From Streptomyces xylophagus (lineage in GTDB: Bacteria; Actinomycetota; Actinomycetes; Streptomycetales; Streptomycetaceae): a DNA stretch of 64,000 nt. Each line of letters starts with the position of its first letter. The first letter of the stretch is position 1. Below, one piece after another: positions 23,244 to 31,635 of the stretch. The notes below the pieces were generated by a model that searched no databases, was not told the origin of the DNA, and saw only the letters and a program-made list of their open reading frames with translations. The position numbers were made by a program, and so were the translations under genes. The stretch is taken from positions 806,001-870,000 of the forward strand of contig NZ_JNWO01000007.1 of NCBI RefSeq assembly GCF_000716435.1, read 5' to 3'.

Positions 23244-23900
23244 GTGTCGGATGGCTTCGAGGTACCGGGTGCGACGGCGAACACTGCGCTGCCCGCCGTC
23301 GTCGACCGCGTCACCGCGCTCGCCGAGCGGCTCGACGTTCCGCAGGCCGACGTCTTCCACGTGGGGCGGCTCTCCGTGGCCAGCGGCGTCCCGGAGTCCG
23401 TGGTCAGAGCCCTGTTGAGCGGCCGTCCCGCGGGCGAGCCCGATGTGCAGGCCCGGTTCCTGCAGCGCCTCGGCCTGCTGCGCCGCACCAGACTCAAGCC
23501 CAACGGGCGCAAGTACACCCAGCAGGAGATCGCCGACGGCGGCGGCATGTCGCGTCAGCAGGCGGGCGCGCTCATCAACGGCGACCGGCGTCCCACCATG
23601 GAGCACTGCGACGCCCTCCAGCGCTTCTTCCGTGTGCACGCCGGGTTCCTCACGGCCGAGGACCCCGAGGCCCTCGCGGGAGCGCTCCAACGCACCGAGC
23701 AGGAACTGCTGCAGAAGCTCGCCGACCGCGAACGGGCGGCGGCCGAGGCCGTGGAGGACCCGCTGGAGCGGCTGCTCCAGGACCACGGCGTACGCGGAAT
23801 CGCCTGGCGCGCCGCGCAGTTGCCCACCGACCAGCACCGGGACAAGGTCGCCGAGTGGCTGGACATGCTCCTGGAGAGCGTCAAGCGCCCCGAGGCGTGA
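23244..23900 (+). CDS. XRE-type HTH regulator, EspR-like
   Basis: A 218-residue DNA-binding protein. A helix-turn-helix lies at about 91-135 (YTQQEIADGGGMSRQQAGAL, INGDRRPTMEHCDAL), preceded by a second helical bundle (36-80). The C-terminal part, about 170-212 (HGVRGIAWRAAQLPTDQHRD), resembles the dimerisation helices of mycobacterial EspR (GVRRIAQRAHGLP). Such proteins bind DNA widely and can act as nucleoid-associated regulators. GTG 23244 lies 8 bases after AGGAG; a GTG at 23220 is in frame but has no ribosome site. The target genes are unknown. Confidence 0.78.
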   Translation: MSDGFEVPGATANTALPAVVDRVTALAERLDVPQADVFHVGRLSVASGVPESVVRALLSGRPAGEPDVQARFLQRLGLLRRTRLKPNGRKYTQQEIADGGGMSRQQAGALINGDRRPTMEHCDALQRFFRVHAGFLTAEDPEALAGALQRTEQELLQKLADRERAAAEAVEDPLERLLQDHGVRGIAWRAAQLPTDQHRDKVAEWLDMLLESVKRPEA

Positions 23901-23932
23901 TCCTGGCCGCGGAGCCGAGGATTGACGGAGCG

Positions 23933-24958
23933 TCAGGTGGCGCTGCGTTCGCTCGCCTCCCTCAAGTCCCGTTCCACCGCCGCACTGTGGGCCGTGGCAC
24001 CCGGGTTGCCCTCGCACAGGAGGTCGCGCCAGTGTTCACGGCTCCAGTGGGCCGGAGTCGTGGTGCCGGTGAACTCCGCGACCAGGGAGAGGAATCGGGC
24101 CGGGTCGGTGTGGAACGGGAAGTGTCCGGCGCCTTCGAAGATCTCCAGCCGGCTTCCCGGCATCGCCTCGTGGGCGCCGTACGCGTGCCGTACCGGTACC
24201 ACGCTGTCCCGGTCGCCCCACAGCAGCATGGTCGGCATGCCCTCGGTCAGATAGCAGCGGTCGAGCATGGTCACCACCTGGCCGCGCCAGTCGACGACCG
24301 CGCGCAGGGTGCGGATGAAGGCGTTGCGGGCGGTCTCGTCGGGCAACGCGTCGACGAGGGTGAGGAGTTCGGGGGCGTCCTGGCCGAGGTCGGTGTCGAG
24401 GAGTCGCATCAGCCCCACGGTGAGGCCGACTTGGAGACGCATGCCGGGCAACCGCAGTGCGGACAGGGCGAGATGGGAACCCGGAAGCGTGATGAGCCGT
24501 AGCACGGGGTTGACCTCGCGGCCCACGCCGCCGGCGCTGACGAGGATGAGCCGTTCGGTGCGCTCGGGGAACTGGTAGGCGAACTGCATCGCCACTCCCC
24601 CGCCCAGCGAGTGCCCGAGCAGGGTCGCGGACTCGATGCCGAGGGTGGTGAGCAGATCGCGCACGCCGTTCGCGTAGGCGGCGACCGAGTAGTCGGCGCG
24701 CGGCTTGTCGGAGGCGCCGTGGCCCAGGAGGTCGGGGGCGATCACCGTGTGGGTGCGGGCGAGGTCGGGAATCAGGTCCGTCCAGGTGGCGGAGGAGTCG
24801 CCGATGCCGTGGATGAGGACCAGTGCCGGGCCCTTGCCGGCCATGCGGAAGGCACGGCGGTATCCGTGCACGACGCGGTACTGCAGCTCGAGTTCGCCGT
24901 CGCCCACCGAGCGCAGTCGTGCGGCGCGCGCCGGGCGCCGTGCCGGGACGTCCTCCAC
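23933..24958 (-). CDS. Alpha/beta-hydrolase fold protein
   Basis: A 341-residue hydrolase. The oxyanion motif LIHGIGDSSATW (48-59), nucleophile S117 in GHSLGG, acid D251 in WGDRDSVVP and base H279 in GAGHFPFH complete a catalytic triad. A helical cap lies at about 150-235. The GTG start has GGGAGG 8 bases upstream. The substrate cannot be inferred; relatives include esterases, haloperoxidase-like and C-C bond hydrolases. It converges with the EspR-like gene and is probably monocistronic. Confidence 0.85.
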   Translation of the reverse strand: MEDVPARRPARAARLRSVGDGELELQYRVVHGYRRAFRMAGKGPALVLIHGIGDSSATWTDLIPDLARTHTVIAPDLLGHGASDKPRADYSVAAYANGVRDLLTTLGIESATLLGHSLGGGVAMQFAYQFPERTERLILVSAGGVGREVNPVLRLITLPGSHLALSALRLPGMRLQVGLTVGLMRLLDTDLGQDAPELLTLVDALPDETARNAFIRTLRAVVDWRGQVVTMLDRCYLTEGMPTMLLWGDRDSVVPVRHAYGAHEAMPGSRLEIFEGAGHFPFHTDPARFLSLVAEFTGTTTPAHWSREHWRDLLCEGNPGATAHSAAVERDLREASERSAT

Positions 24959-25176
24959 GCACTCGCCTCCCGTTCACCTGGCCGCCCTCGGGCGGCCGAA
25001 AGCCCTTCCCCCCAGCGTAGGGCCGCCTTCCTACCGGGGATTTCCGTGACGTTTCGCCTCCGCTAAGCGGGCTAACCAAGGCGTAGGGAAACGGGATTGT
25101 CAGTGGCACCCGGCAAGCTGGAGTCGTGCCACCGCCGTGCGGGGGCGCATGAAGCCGACCAGGGGAGAGCCGTCCT

Positions 25177-25404
25177 ATGCAGACCGCAGTGATGACCGAC
25201 CGCGAACGCGCCGCCGTCCAGGCCTATCTACGGCTGCTGCACACGGTCCGAGCAGCCTTCGACGGCCCTCCGGGCGCCGCTCGACCTGTCCTCGTCCCAC
25301 CCTCGGTACTGGCCGAGGCGGACCAGGCGTTGACGGACGCCGGGCTCGCGGGCAACGAGGAGGAGTTCTTCGGGTTGCTGCAGAGCTGGTGCCCGGAGGG
25401 GTGA
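25177..25404 (+). CDS. Small hypothetical protein
   Basis: A 75-residue acidic, helical protein of unknown function (for example LAEADQALTDAGLAGNEEEF). GGGGAGA lies about 9 bases upstream of the ATG, and codon use is typical of the genome, so it is likely real. It converges on the phosphopantetheinyl transferase gene with only 6 bases between stops. No membrane segment or known motif is seen. Confidence 0.6.
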   Translation: MQTAVMTDRERAAVQAYLRLLHTVRAAFDGPPGAARPVLVPPSVLAEADQALTDAGLAGNEEEFFGLLQSWCPEG

Positions 25405-25410
25405 GGGGGT

Positions 25411-26091
25411 TCAGGAATGCGGGACCGTGATCGCCGTCGCGACCAGACCCCGCGCCACGGTCCAGCGTCCCTCGAAGACGTCGACGCGTTCGCCGTCGAC
25501 CACAGGTCCGGGGACGAGGAGGCGGGCGCGCAGGCCTCCGCGCGCTTCTTCCCCGGGGTCCGCGAAGAGCTCGATGTCCGCTTCCGAGAAGTCCAGCCAC
25601 TTGCCCGTGAGGGGGAACCACGCCTTGTAGACGGACTCCTTGGCGCTGAACAGGAGCCGGTCCCAGTGGACGGCGGGCCGCTCGGCCGCGAGGCGTGCCA
25701 GGCGTTCCCGTTCGGCGGGCAGGGAGACGGAGGGGAGGACGCCGTCCGGGAGCGGCGCGTGCGGTTCGGCGTCGATGCCGAGCGAGGCGAGGTCGGTGGT
25801 GCGGGCCAGCGCGGCGGCGCAGTAGCCGTCGCAGTGGGTCATGCTGCCGATGACGCCGGCGGGCCAGGTCGGCGCACCGTGGGCGCCGGGCAGGATCGGC
25901 TGCGGGGGCACGCCGAGCTTCTCCATGGCACGCCGGGCGCAGGCCCGTACGGCGGTGAACTCGCGGCGCCGCTTGGGCACCGCGCGGGCCACGCGGGCCT
26001 CTTCCTCGGGGTACAGCGGGGCGTCGGCGAGCCCCTCGTCACCGTGTGTCTCCACGGTCACCACGGAGTCCGGAAGCAGCTCCTCGATCAC
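25411..26091 (-). CDS. 4'-phosphopantetheinyl transferase, Sfp/EntD type
   Basis: A 226-residue enzyme that transfers the phosphopantetheine arm of coenzyme A to carrier proteins of polyketide, peptide or siderophore synthases. Family motifs are in order: GVIGSMTHCDGYCAAALA (79-96), LGIDAEP with Mg ligands D107 and E109, and FSAKESVYKAWFP with E152 and K156. Length fits the EntD-like actinobacterial class. The start is GTG at 26091 with GGAGG upstream. It overlaps the metallophosphoesterase gene by 53 bases on the same strand, so the two are surely co-transcribed. No biosynthetic cluster is visible nearby, so it may serve several pathways. Confidence 0.92.
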   Translation of the reverse strand: MIEELLPDSVVTVETHGDEGLADAPLYPEEEARVARAVPKRRREFTAVRACARRAMEKLGVPPQPILPGAHGAPTWPAGVIGSMTHCDGYCAAALARTTDLASLGIDAEPHAPLPDGVLPSVSLPAERERLARLAAERPAVHWDRLLFSAKESVYKAWFPLTGKWLDFSEADIELFADPGEEARGGLRARLLVPGPVVDGERVDVFEGRWTVARGLVATAITVPHS

Positions 26092-26947
26092 CGGTTCCGA
26101 CCTCCATCGGCAGAATGCGGCGCAGTCTGCCCGGGGGTTCCGGGCGCTTCTGCCACTCGCGGGGGTATCCCACGGACACCTCTTCGAAGCGGACCCCCTC
26201 GTGGTGGGTGGTCCGCGGGATGTGGAGATGGCCGTAGACCATGGTGTCCACGCGGAATCTGCGGTGCCAGTCGGCGGTCAGCACGGTGCCGCACCACATG
26301 GCGAACTCGGGGTACCACAGGACCTCGGTGGGGTGCCGGTCCAGGGGGTAGTGGTTGATCAGGACCGTGGGCAGGGTGTCGGGGATCTCGGTGAGCCTGC
26401 GCTCGGTCTCGGCGACCCGGGCCCGGCACCAGGCCTCGCGGCTGGGGTAGGGGTCGGGGTGCAGCAGGAACTCGTCGTTGCAGACGATGCCGGTGCCGTG
26501 CGCGTACGTCAGTCCCTCGTCCTTGGTGGCGCAGCCGGCCGGCAGGAACGAGTAGTCGTAGAGCAGGAAGAGCGGGGCCACGACGACGGGGCCGCCGGGG
26601 CCCTCCCAGACGGGGTACGGGTCCTCGGGTGTGAGGACGCCCAGCTCCCGGCACAGGGCGACGAGGTGGTCGTAGCGGGCGACGCCGCGCAGGGTGACGG
26701 GGTCCTTGGGGTGGGTCCACAGTTCGTGGTTGCCGGGGGCCCAGAGGACCTTGCGGAAGCGGTCGGCGAGGAGTTCGAGGACCCAGCGGATGTCGGCCAC
26801 GGTCTCGGCGATGTCACCGGCCACGATCAGCCAGTCGTCGTCCGTGACGGGTCGCATGTTCTCGACCAGGGCGCGGTTCTCGGCGTACCCGATGTGCAGG
26901 TCGCTGATGGCCAGCAGCTGTCCGGCACCGCCGGCCGTCGACTCCAC
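26039..26947 (-). CDS. Metallophosphoesterase
   Basis: A 302-residue calcineurin-like phosphoesterase. The dinuclear metal motifs are complete: D16 and H18 in ISDLHIG, D45 in AGDIAE, GNHE at 72-75, a His in INHYPL and GHLH near the C-terminus. No signal peptide is present, so it is cytoplasmic. GTG 26947 was chosen (AAGGGGGCGAGG before it); a longer in-frame version reaches 27022. It overlaps the phosphopantetheinyl transferase gene by 53 bases, a pairing that hints at a role in coenzyme A or carrier-protein phosphopantetheine turnover, though this is inference. Confidence 0.88.
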   Translation of the reverse strand: MESTAGGAGQLLAISDLHIGYAENRALVENMRPVTDDDWLIVAGDIAETVADIRWVLELLADRFRKVLWAPGNHELWTHPKDPVTLRGVARYDHLVALCRELGVLTPEDPYPVWEGPGGPVVVAPLFLLYDYSFLPAGCATKDEGLTYAHGTGIVCNDEFLLHPDPYPSREAWCRARVAETERRLTEIPDTLPTVLINHYPLDRHPTEVLWYPEFAMWCGTVLTADWHRRFRVDTMVYGHLHIPRTTHHEGVRFEEVSVGYPREWQKRPEPPGRLRRILPMEVGTGDRGAASGLRGDRGDTR

Positions 26948-27251
26948 CCTCGCCCCCTTCGCGCTCCCGAATGAGTCCACGAGATCACATGCCGCCGTTC
27001 CGCGACAAGACGGCCGGGGCATACGCGGCGGTCAGGGCGGGGCGGCGGCGGGAGTTCACGTGCCGGGTGGGCACCATCGGGAAATCCGTAACACGGGCGT
27101 TGCACGCGGCACCCTTCGCAAGCCGTATGATCGCCCCAACACCACCGTCACGAACGCCCCTTCGCCGAGGGCGGTTTGGTGTACCTCCAAACACCCTGGC
27201 CGGGCACGGCCTCGCTCCGCCGTGCCCGCGAACCCGAAAGGACGGCCCTGC
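26948..27251. promoter_or_regulatory. 304-base divergent region, metallophosphoesterase / ATP-grasp gene
   Basis: No convincing gene is seen. A good -10-like hexamer TATGAT lies at 27126-27131 pointing toward the ATP-grasp gene; the -35 match is poor. A strong hairpin lies at 27201-27228 and a ribosome site GAAAGGA at about 27236. The part next to 26948 should hold the promoter of the phosphoesterase-transferase operon. Confidence 0.45.
27201..27228 (+). promoter_or_regulatory. Leader hairpin upstream of the ATP-grasp gene
   Basis: A perfect 10-bp stem CGGGCACGGC / GCCGTGCCCG with an 8-base loop lies about 75 bases after the TATGAT element and ends 23 bases before the start codon, close to the ribosome site. 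In the transcript it would fold in the 5' leader and could act as an attenuator or modulate initiation. Confidence 0.5.
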
Positions 27252-28412
27252 ATGGTCTCTCGCGTACGCGTCTGGCTCAACCGCACGTACGCGGAGAACG
27301 TGTTCTTCATGGATCAGCTGCGGAGAAATCCCAGCGACCGGGCCGTCGAGATCCATGCCACGCACGGCGACGCCGACTCCCCCGTACTGGCCGCCGCCGA
27401 CACCGCCGACCTGGAGCCCGAGGGCCTGTCCCCGGCCGCGTACGTCGAGTACGCCCTCGACCAGTGCGCCCGCCGTGGCATCGACGTGTTCGTGCCCCGG
27501 CTGCACCAGTCGGAGATCGTGGCGCACCGCGCGGACTTCGAGGCGGTCGGTACGGCGCTGCTGGCGCCGACCCCCGAGGCCGTCGCCGTCTTCCACGACA
27601 AGGTGATCGCGTACGAGGCCGTCCAGGCCATCGGCGTGCCCGTACCGCCGTGGTGGCGTGTGCGCACGGCACCCGAACTCGTGGCCGCCGTCGAGGAGTT
27701 GGAGGCCGCCGGTCACAAGGCGTGCTTCAAGCCGGCGTCCGGAGCGGGCGGGGTGGGCTTCCGCGTGATCACGCGCGCCCCCTTCTCCCTCATGCACCTC
27801 AACGGCTTCCCGAGCCCCTACGTCCCGCTCGACACGGTCGTCACGGCGCTGGAGCAGGCCGACGAGCAGGTCGACTGGTTGGTCATGCCGCGCCTGGAGG
27901 AGCCGGAGGTGTCGGTGGACTGCCTGACCGGTCCCGACAACCTGGTCCGGCTCGCCGTGGGCCGCACGAAGAACGGCCGCCGCCGCGGTTTCACCCTGCA
28001 GGAGCAGTGGCTGGAGCCGGCCCGCCGGATCGCCGAGGGCTTCGGGCTGCACTACCTGTCCAACATCCAGTTCCGCATGTTCGGCGACCAGCCGGTGCTG
28101 ATGGACGTCAACACCCGCCCCGCGGGCGGTCTGCACCAGCTGTCGCTGTGCGGGGTCAACGCCCCTTGGGCGGCAGTGCAGTTGGCGCTCGGTGAGGACC
28201 CGGGCACGATGGAGCCGCCGTTCCTGGGCGCGGACTACGCGGTGGTGTCGGGCCCGCGCCAGCTGCGTCCCGTGTCGCTCCCGCACCAGCGCGCGGAGGA
28301 GGCGGAGCCCCTGCTTCCGGCGGTCACCGCACCGGTACCGGCCGAGGCCGAAGCGGCGTCGGAGAACACCGAGTCGACGGAGGCGGGCAGCCGGGCAGCG
28401 GCCCGCGCCTAG
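27252..28412 (+). CDS. ATP-grasp superfamily ligase
   Basis: A 386-residue protein with an N-terminal pre-ATP-grasp domain (about 1-110), an ATP-grasp core (about 115-320; KACFKPASGAGGVGFRVI as the phosphate-binding loop, DVNTRPAGGLHQLSLCG as the metal-binding end) and a low-complexity Ala/Glu-rich tail. It should join a carboxylate to an amine or other nucleophile through an acyl-phosphate. The substrate is unknown. GAAAGGA precedes the ATG at 27252. It is a single gene, divergent from the phosphopantetheinyl transferase operon. Confidence 0.8.
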   Translation: MVSRVRVWLNRTYAENVFFMDQLRRNPSDRAVEIHATHGDADSPVLAAADTADLEPEGLSPAAYVEYALDQCARRGIDVFVPRLHQSEIVAHRADFEAVGTALLAPTPEAVAVFHDKVIAYEAVQAIGVPVPPWWRVRTAPELVAAVEELEAAGHKACFKPASGAGGVGFRVITRAPFSLMHLNGFPSPYVPLDTVVTALEQADEQVDWLVMPRLEEPEVSVDCLTGPDNLVRLAVGRTKNGRRRGFTLQEQWLEPARRIAEGFGLHYLSNIQFRMFGDQPVLMDVNTRPAGGLHQLSLCGVNAPWAAVQLALGEDPGTMEPPFLGADYAVVSGPRQLRPVSLPHQRAEEAEPLLPAVTAPVPAEAEAASENTESTEAGSRAAARA

Positions 28413-28450
28413 GCTCCTCGGGTCCGCCCGGACCCGCACCACAACTTCAT

Positions 28451-28466
28451 ACCGGTCTGGACCAAT
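28451..28466. promoter_or_regulatory. DasR-like operator (dre) 1
   Basis: ACCGGTCTGGACCAAT matches the dre consensus known to me, A(C/G)TGGTCTAGACCA(C/G)T, at 13 of 16 positions. It lies just upstream of a TTGACA -35 element (28481-28486) of the chitinase gene. DasR is the GlcNAc-responsive GntR repressor that controls Streptomyces chitinases. Confidence 0.75.
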
Positions 28467-28491
28467 CATGGCACCGCATCTTGACACCGTG

Positions 28492-28507
28492 ATTGGTCCA
28501 TACCAAC
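28492..28507. promoter_or_regulatory. DasR-like operator (dre) 2
   Basis: ATTGGTCCATACCAAC keeps the TGGTC...ACCA core of the dre consensus (about 11 of 16). It lies downstream of the TTGACA hexamer where the -10 region should be. With dre 1 it brackets the chitinase promoter, like the paired repeats described for Streptomyces chitinase genes. Confidence 0.6.
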
Positions 28508-28562
28508 TTGGTTGCGCACCCTCCTGCACTCCCGAACACCCCCATTCCTTCAGGGAGATCGC

Positions 28563-30242
28563 GTGCGCAACACACTCAGACGTTCCAGACATCGACTCCT
28601 TGCCCTGCTCGGTACCGCAGCCCTGGCCATGGCCGGGGCCATCGCGCTGCCCGGTACGGCGCAGGCGGCCAACGTCCTGACCAACCCCGGCTTCGAGTCG
28701 GGCAGTCTCTCCCCCTGGTCCTGCACCGGGAACCTCGGCTCGGTCGTCTCCTCGCCCGTCCACGGAGGCTCCAAGGCCCTTGCGGGCGCGGTGAGTTCGA
28801 GCGACACAGCGCAGTGCACCCAGACGGTAGCCGTGCAACCGAACACGGCCTACTCGCTCAGCGGCTGGGTGCGCGGAAGCTACGTCTACCTCGGCGTGAC
28901 CGGCGGCAACTCGACCTGGACGACGTCCCCGTCGGCGTACAGCCAGCTGACGACGTCGTTCACGACCGGCGCCTCGCAGACCAGCGCCACCATCTACGTC
29001 CACGGCTGGTACGCGCAGGGCACCTACTACGCGGACGACATCAGCCTCGACGGCCCGGGCGGTGGCGGCGGTGGCGACACCCAGGCCCCGACCGCGCCGA
29101 CCGGACTGACGTCCACGGCCAAGACGTCCTCGACCGTGTCCCTGTCGTGGGGCGCCTCGACGGACAACGTGGGCGTCACGGCGTACGACATCTACAGCGG
29201 CTCGAACCAGGTCCTCAGCGTCTCCGGTACGAGCGGCACGGTCACCGGGCTCGCGGCCAGTACCGCCTACACGTTCACCGTGAAGGCGCGCGACGCGGCC
29301 GGGAACAGTTCGGCGGCCTCCAACGCGGTGAGCGTCACGACGAGCGCCGGCACCGGCACCGCGTTCACGCAGGCCGCGCCCTATCTCTACGAGGGCTGGG
29401 GCGATCCCCCGAGCCCGAGCACGGTGATGAGCGCGACCGGCATCAAGTGGTTCACGATGGCGTTCGTGCTCGACTCCGGTGGCTGCACGCCGAGTTGGGA
29501 CGGCAGCCGGGCCCTGACCGGTGGCGTCGACCAGACCGCCATCAACCAGATCCGCGCGGCCGGCGGTGACATCGTGCCGTCGTTCGGCGGCTGGCAGGGC
29601 AGCAAGCTCGGCGCCAACTGCTCCTCCGCGAGCGCACTCGCCGGGGCGCTGCAGAAGGTGATCACCGCCTACGGCCTCAAGGCGATCGACATGGACATCG
29701 AGAACACGGACGAGTTCGAGAACGAGGCCGTCCAGGCGAAGATCCTGACCGCGCTGAAGACCGTCAAGGCCAACAACCCGGGCCTGCGGACGATCGTCAC
29801 CTTCGGCACCTCGACGACCGGCCCGACGTACTACGGCAACCGGCTCATCGAGCAGGCGCAGTCCCTCAACGCCAACATCGACGTCTTCACCATCATGCCG
29901 TTCGACTTCGGCGGCGGCTCCGACATGTACGGCAACACGGTCGCCGCGGCCGAGGGCCTGAAGACCAAGCTGAAGTCCACGTTCGGGTGGGACGACGCGA
30001 CGGCCTACTCGCACATCGGCATCTCGGGCATGAACGGACTGTCGGACCAGTCGGAGACCACAACTCCCGCCATCTGGACGCAGATCCGTGACTGGTCGAA
30101 CTCGCACCACATCGCCCGGCTCGCCTTCTGGTCGGTCAACCGTGACCGCGGGTGCGCCGGTGGCGGAGTGGTGAGCAACTGCTCCGGCATCAGCCAGAAC
30201 ACCTGGCAGTTCACGTCCATCACGGCCGGTTTCACCGGCTGA
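28563..30242 (+). CDS. Secreted GH18 chitinase with CBM and FnIII domains
   Basis: A 559-residue secreted enzyme that would hydrolyse chitin. Order: signal peptide (1-35, ends GTAQA), an N-terminal beta-sandwich carbohydrate-binding module (about 36-163; NPGFESGSLSPWSC), a glycine linker, a fibronectin III domain (about 173-262) and a GH18 barrel (about 268-559). The catalytic strand reads KAIDMDIEN, giving D376, D378 and the proton donor E380; the first Asp of the classical DxxDxDxE is Lys here, as in one bacterial chitinase subfamily. GGGAG precedes the GTG start. Two dre boxes imply DasR and GlcNAc control. Confidence 0.9.
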   Translation: MRNTLRRSRHRLLALLGTAALAMAGAIALPGTAQAANVLTNPGFESGSLSPWSCTGNLGSVVSSPVHGGSKALAGAVSSSDTAQCTQTVAVQPNTAYSLSGWVRGSYVYLGVTGGNSTWTTSPSAYSQLTTSFTTGASQTSATIYVHGWYAQGTYYADDISLDGPGGGGGGDTQAPTAPTGLTSTAKTSSTVSLSWGASTDNVGVTAYDIYSGSNQVLSVSGTSGTVTGLAASTAYTFTVKARDAAGNSSAASNAVSVTTSAGTGTAFTQAAPYLYEGWGDPPSPSTVMSATGIKWFTMAFVLDSGGCTPSWDGSRALTGGVDQTAINQIRAAGGDIVPSFGGWQGSKLGANCSSASALAGALQKVITAYGLKAIDMDIENTDEFENEAVQAKILTALKTVKANNPGLRTIVTFGTSTTGPTYYGNRLIEQAQSLNANIDVFTIMPFDFGGGSDMYGNTVAAAEGLKTKLKSTFGWDDATAYSHIGISGMNGLSDQSETTTPAIWTQIRDWSNSHHIARLAFWSVNRDRGCAGGGVVSNCSGISQNTWQFTSITAGFTG

Positions 30243-30256
30243 CGACCCCCACCCCT

Positions 30257-30287
30257 GGCGGCCGGTCCCCCGTGTGGGCCGGCCGCC
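30257..30287. terminator. Bidirectional terminator hairpin
   Basis: A perfect 9-bp stem GGCGGCCGG / CCGGCCGCC with a 13-base loop lies 15 bases after the chitinase stop and before the end of the convergent fucosidase gene (30342). Confidence 0.65.
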
Positions 30288-30341
30288 TCGGTACGTCAAC
30301 AGCCGCTCCTGCGTGTGTAGTTCAGCAGCAGCACCCGCCGG

Positions 30342-31592
30342 TCAGAAACGTCCCGATCCCCGGTACAGCTCCAACTCCCCGTCCAGTTCGACGGCGAGGA
30401 CCGTGGCGTGCGGGTCGAGGTCGGCCGCGGCGGGCGGTTCGATCCACAGCACCCCTACGGCCTCGTGCAGCCCGCCGATGACCCGGTGCGCGAGTTCGGT
30501 GCCGGTGCCGAGCACGGTGACCCTGCGGACCGGGGTGACCAGGCCTCGGACGCCGATCTCGGACCGCGGGATGTCGTACAGGGTCAGGTAGAGGGTGCGG
30601 CCGTCGGCGGAGAGGGTGCTCGGCCCGTAGTGGTGCCCGGCAGGAAGGCCACGCACCGTGCCGTACACGGCGTCGGCGTGCTTCCGGATCCACTCCCCCA
30701 GGCCTTCGAGGCGCTCGACCTGCGGCTGCGGGATGGTGCCGTCCTCCATCGGGCCGACGTCGAGGAGGAGGTTGCCTCCCCCGCCGATCGTCTCCGTGAA
30801 GTAACGCACCAGCTGGCTCAGCGACTTGTGGTTGTCGTCGTGGTGCTGGTATCCCCACGAGTCGTTGATGGTGAGGCACAACTCCCAGGGCCCGTTCGGG
30901 GGTTCGATGGGGGCACCCTGTTCCGGTGTCGCGTAGTCGCCCTCGCTGAGCATGCGCGCGTTGAACACGACGTGCGGTGAGTACGAGCGGATGAGCGCGG
31001 CGAGTTCCTTGATGCGCCACTGCTCCTCGCTGCGGTCCCACTCGCCGTCGAACCACATCAGGTCGGGCCGGTAGCGGGAGGCCAACTCCCGTATCTGGCC
31101 GTCCCGGTAGGCGATGAACCGCTCCCAGGCGGCGAGGTCCTCGAACTCGGCCGCGACCTCGGAGTACCGGTTGTCCTCCTGCTCGGGCGGGCGGCCCGGC
31201 TTGCGGGTGGAGGCGTAGTCGGGGTGGTTCCAGTCGGAGTGCGAGTAGTAGAGACCGACCTTCAGGCCCTGCTCGCGGAGGGCGTCCGCGTAGCCGGCGA
31301 TGTAGTCCTTGCCGAGGTTGAGATCGCCGAACTCGGTGTCCCACAGGGCCACTCCGTCGTGGTGGCGGCTGGTGAGGACGGCGTACTTGGCGCCGGCCCG
31401 GGCGAACAGGTCGGCCCAGGCGCGCGGGTCGTACTTCGCGCCGGTGAACCGGTCGAGCTGGGACATGTACTGGTCGTGCGGCACGATGTCGTCATAGAAC
31501 GACCAGGACTCCTGGACGCCGTCGACGGCGTAGATCCCCCAGTGGACGAAGATCCCCAACTTGGCGTCGGTGAACCACGGTTGCATGGACAC
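30342..31592 (-). CDS. GH29 alpha-L-fucosidase
   Basis: A 416-residue enzyme with no signal peptide, so it acts inside the cell on imported oligosaccharides. GH29 hallmarks are present: WFTDAKLGIFVHWG (6-19), TSRHHDGVALWDT (74-86) and the nucleophile D182 in DLMWFDGEW. A C-terminal beta-sandwich follows (about 335-416). GTG 31592 has GGGAG 7 bases upstream; ATG 31586 is an alternative. It lies downstream of the GH38 alpha-mannosidase gene on the same strand but is separated from it by a strong terminator, so it likely has its own promoter. Confidence 0.92.
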   Translation of the reverse strand: MSMQPWFTDAKLGIFVHWGIYAVDGVQESWSFYDDIVPHDQYMSQLDRFTGAKYDPRAWADLFARAGAKYAVLTSRHHDGVALWDTEFGDLNLGKDYIAGYADALREQGLKVGLYYSHSDWNHPDYASTRKPGRPPEQEDNRYSEVAAEFEDLAAWERFIAYRDGQIRELASRYRPDLMWFDGEWDRSEEQWRIKELAALIRSYSPHVVFNARMLSEGDYATPEQGAPIEPPNGPWELCLTINDSWGYQHHDDNHKSLSQLVRYFTETIGGGGNLLLDVGPMEDGTIPQPQVERLEGLGEWIRKHADAVYGTVRGLPAGHHYGPSTLSADGRTLYLTLYDIPRSEIGVRGLVTPVRRVTVLGTGTELAHRVIGGLHEAVGVLWIEPPAAADLDPHATVLAVELDGELELYRGSGRF

Positions 31593-31635
31593 GGCTGAAC
31601 TCCCGTCACGTACAAGGTCGATTGGGGGGAAACAG

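Noticed and set aside
26985..30299. A 1104-codon open frame on the minus strand
   Set aside because: It runs antisense through the ATP-grasp and chitinase genes, has the Arg/Gly/Val-rich composition of a G+C shadow frame and no recognisable domain.
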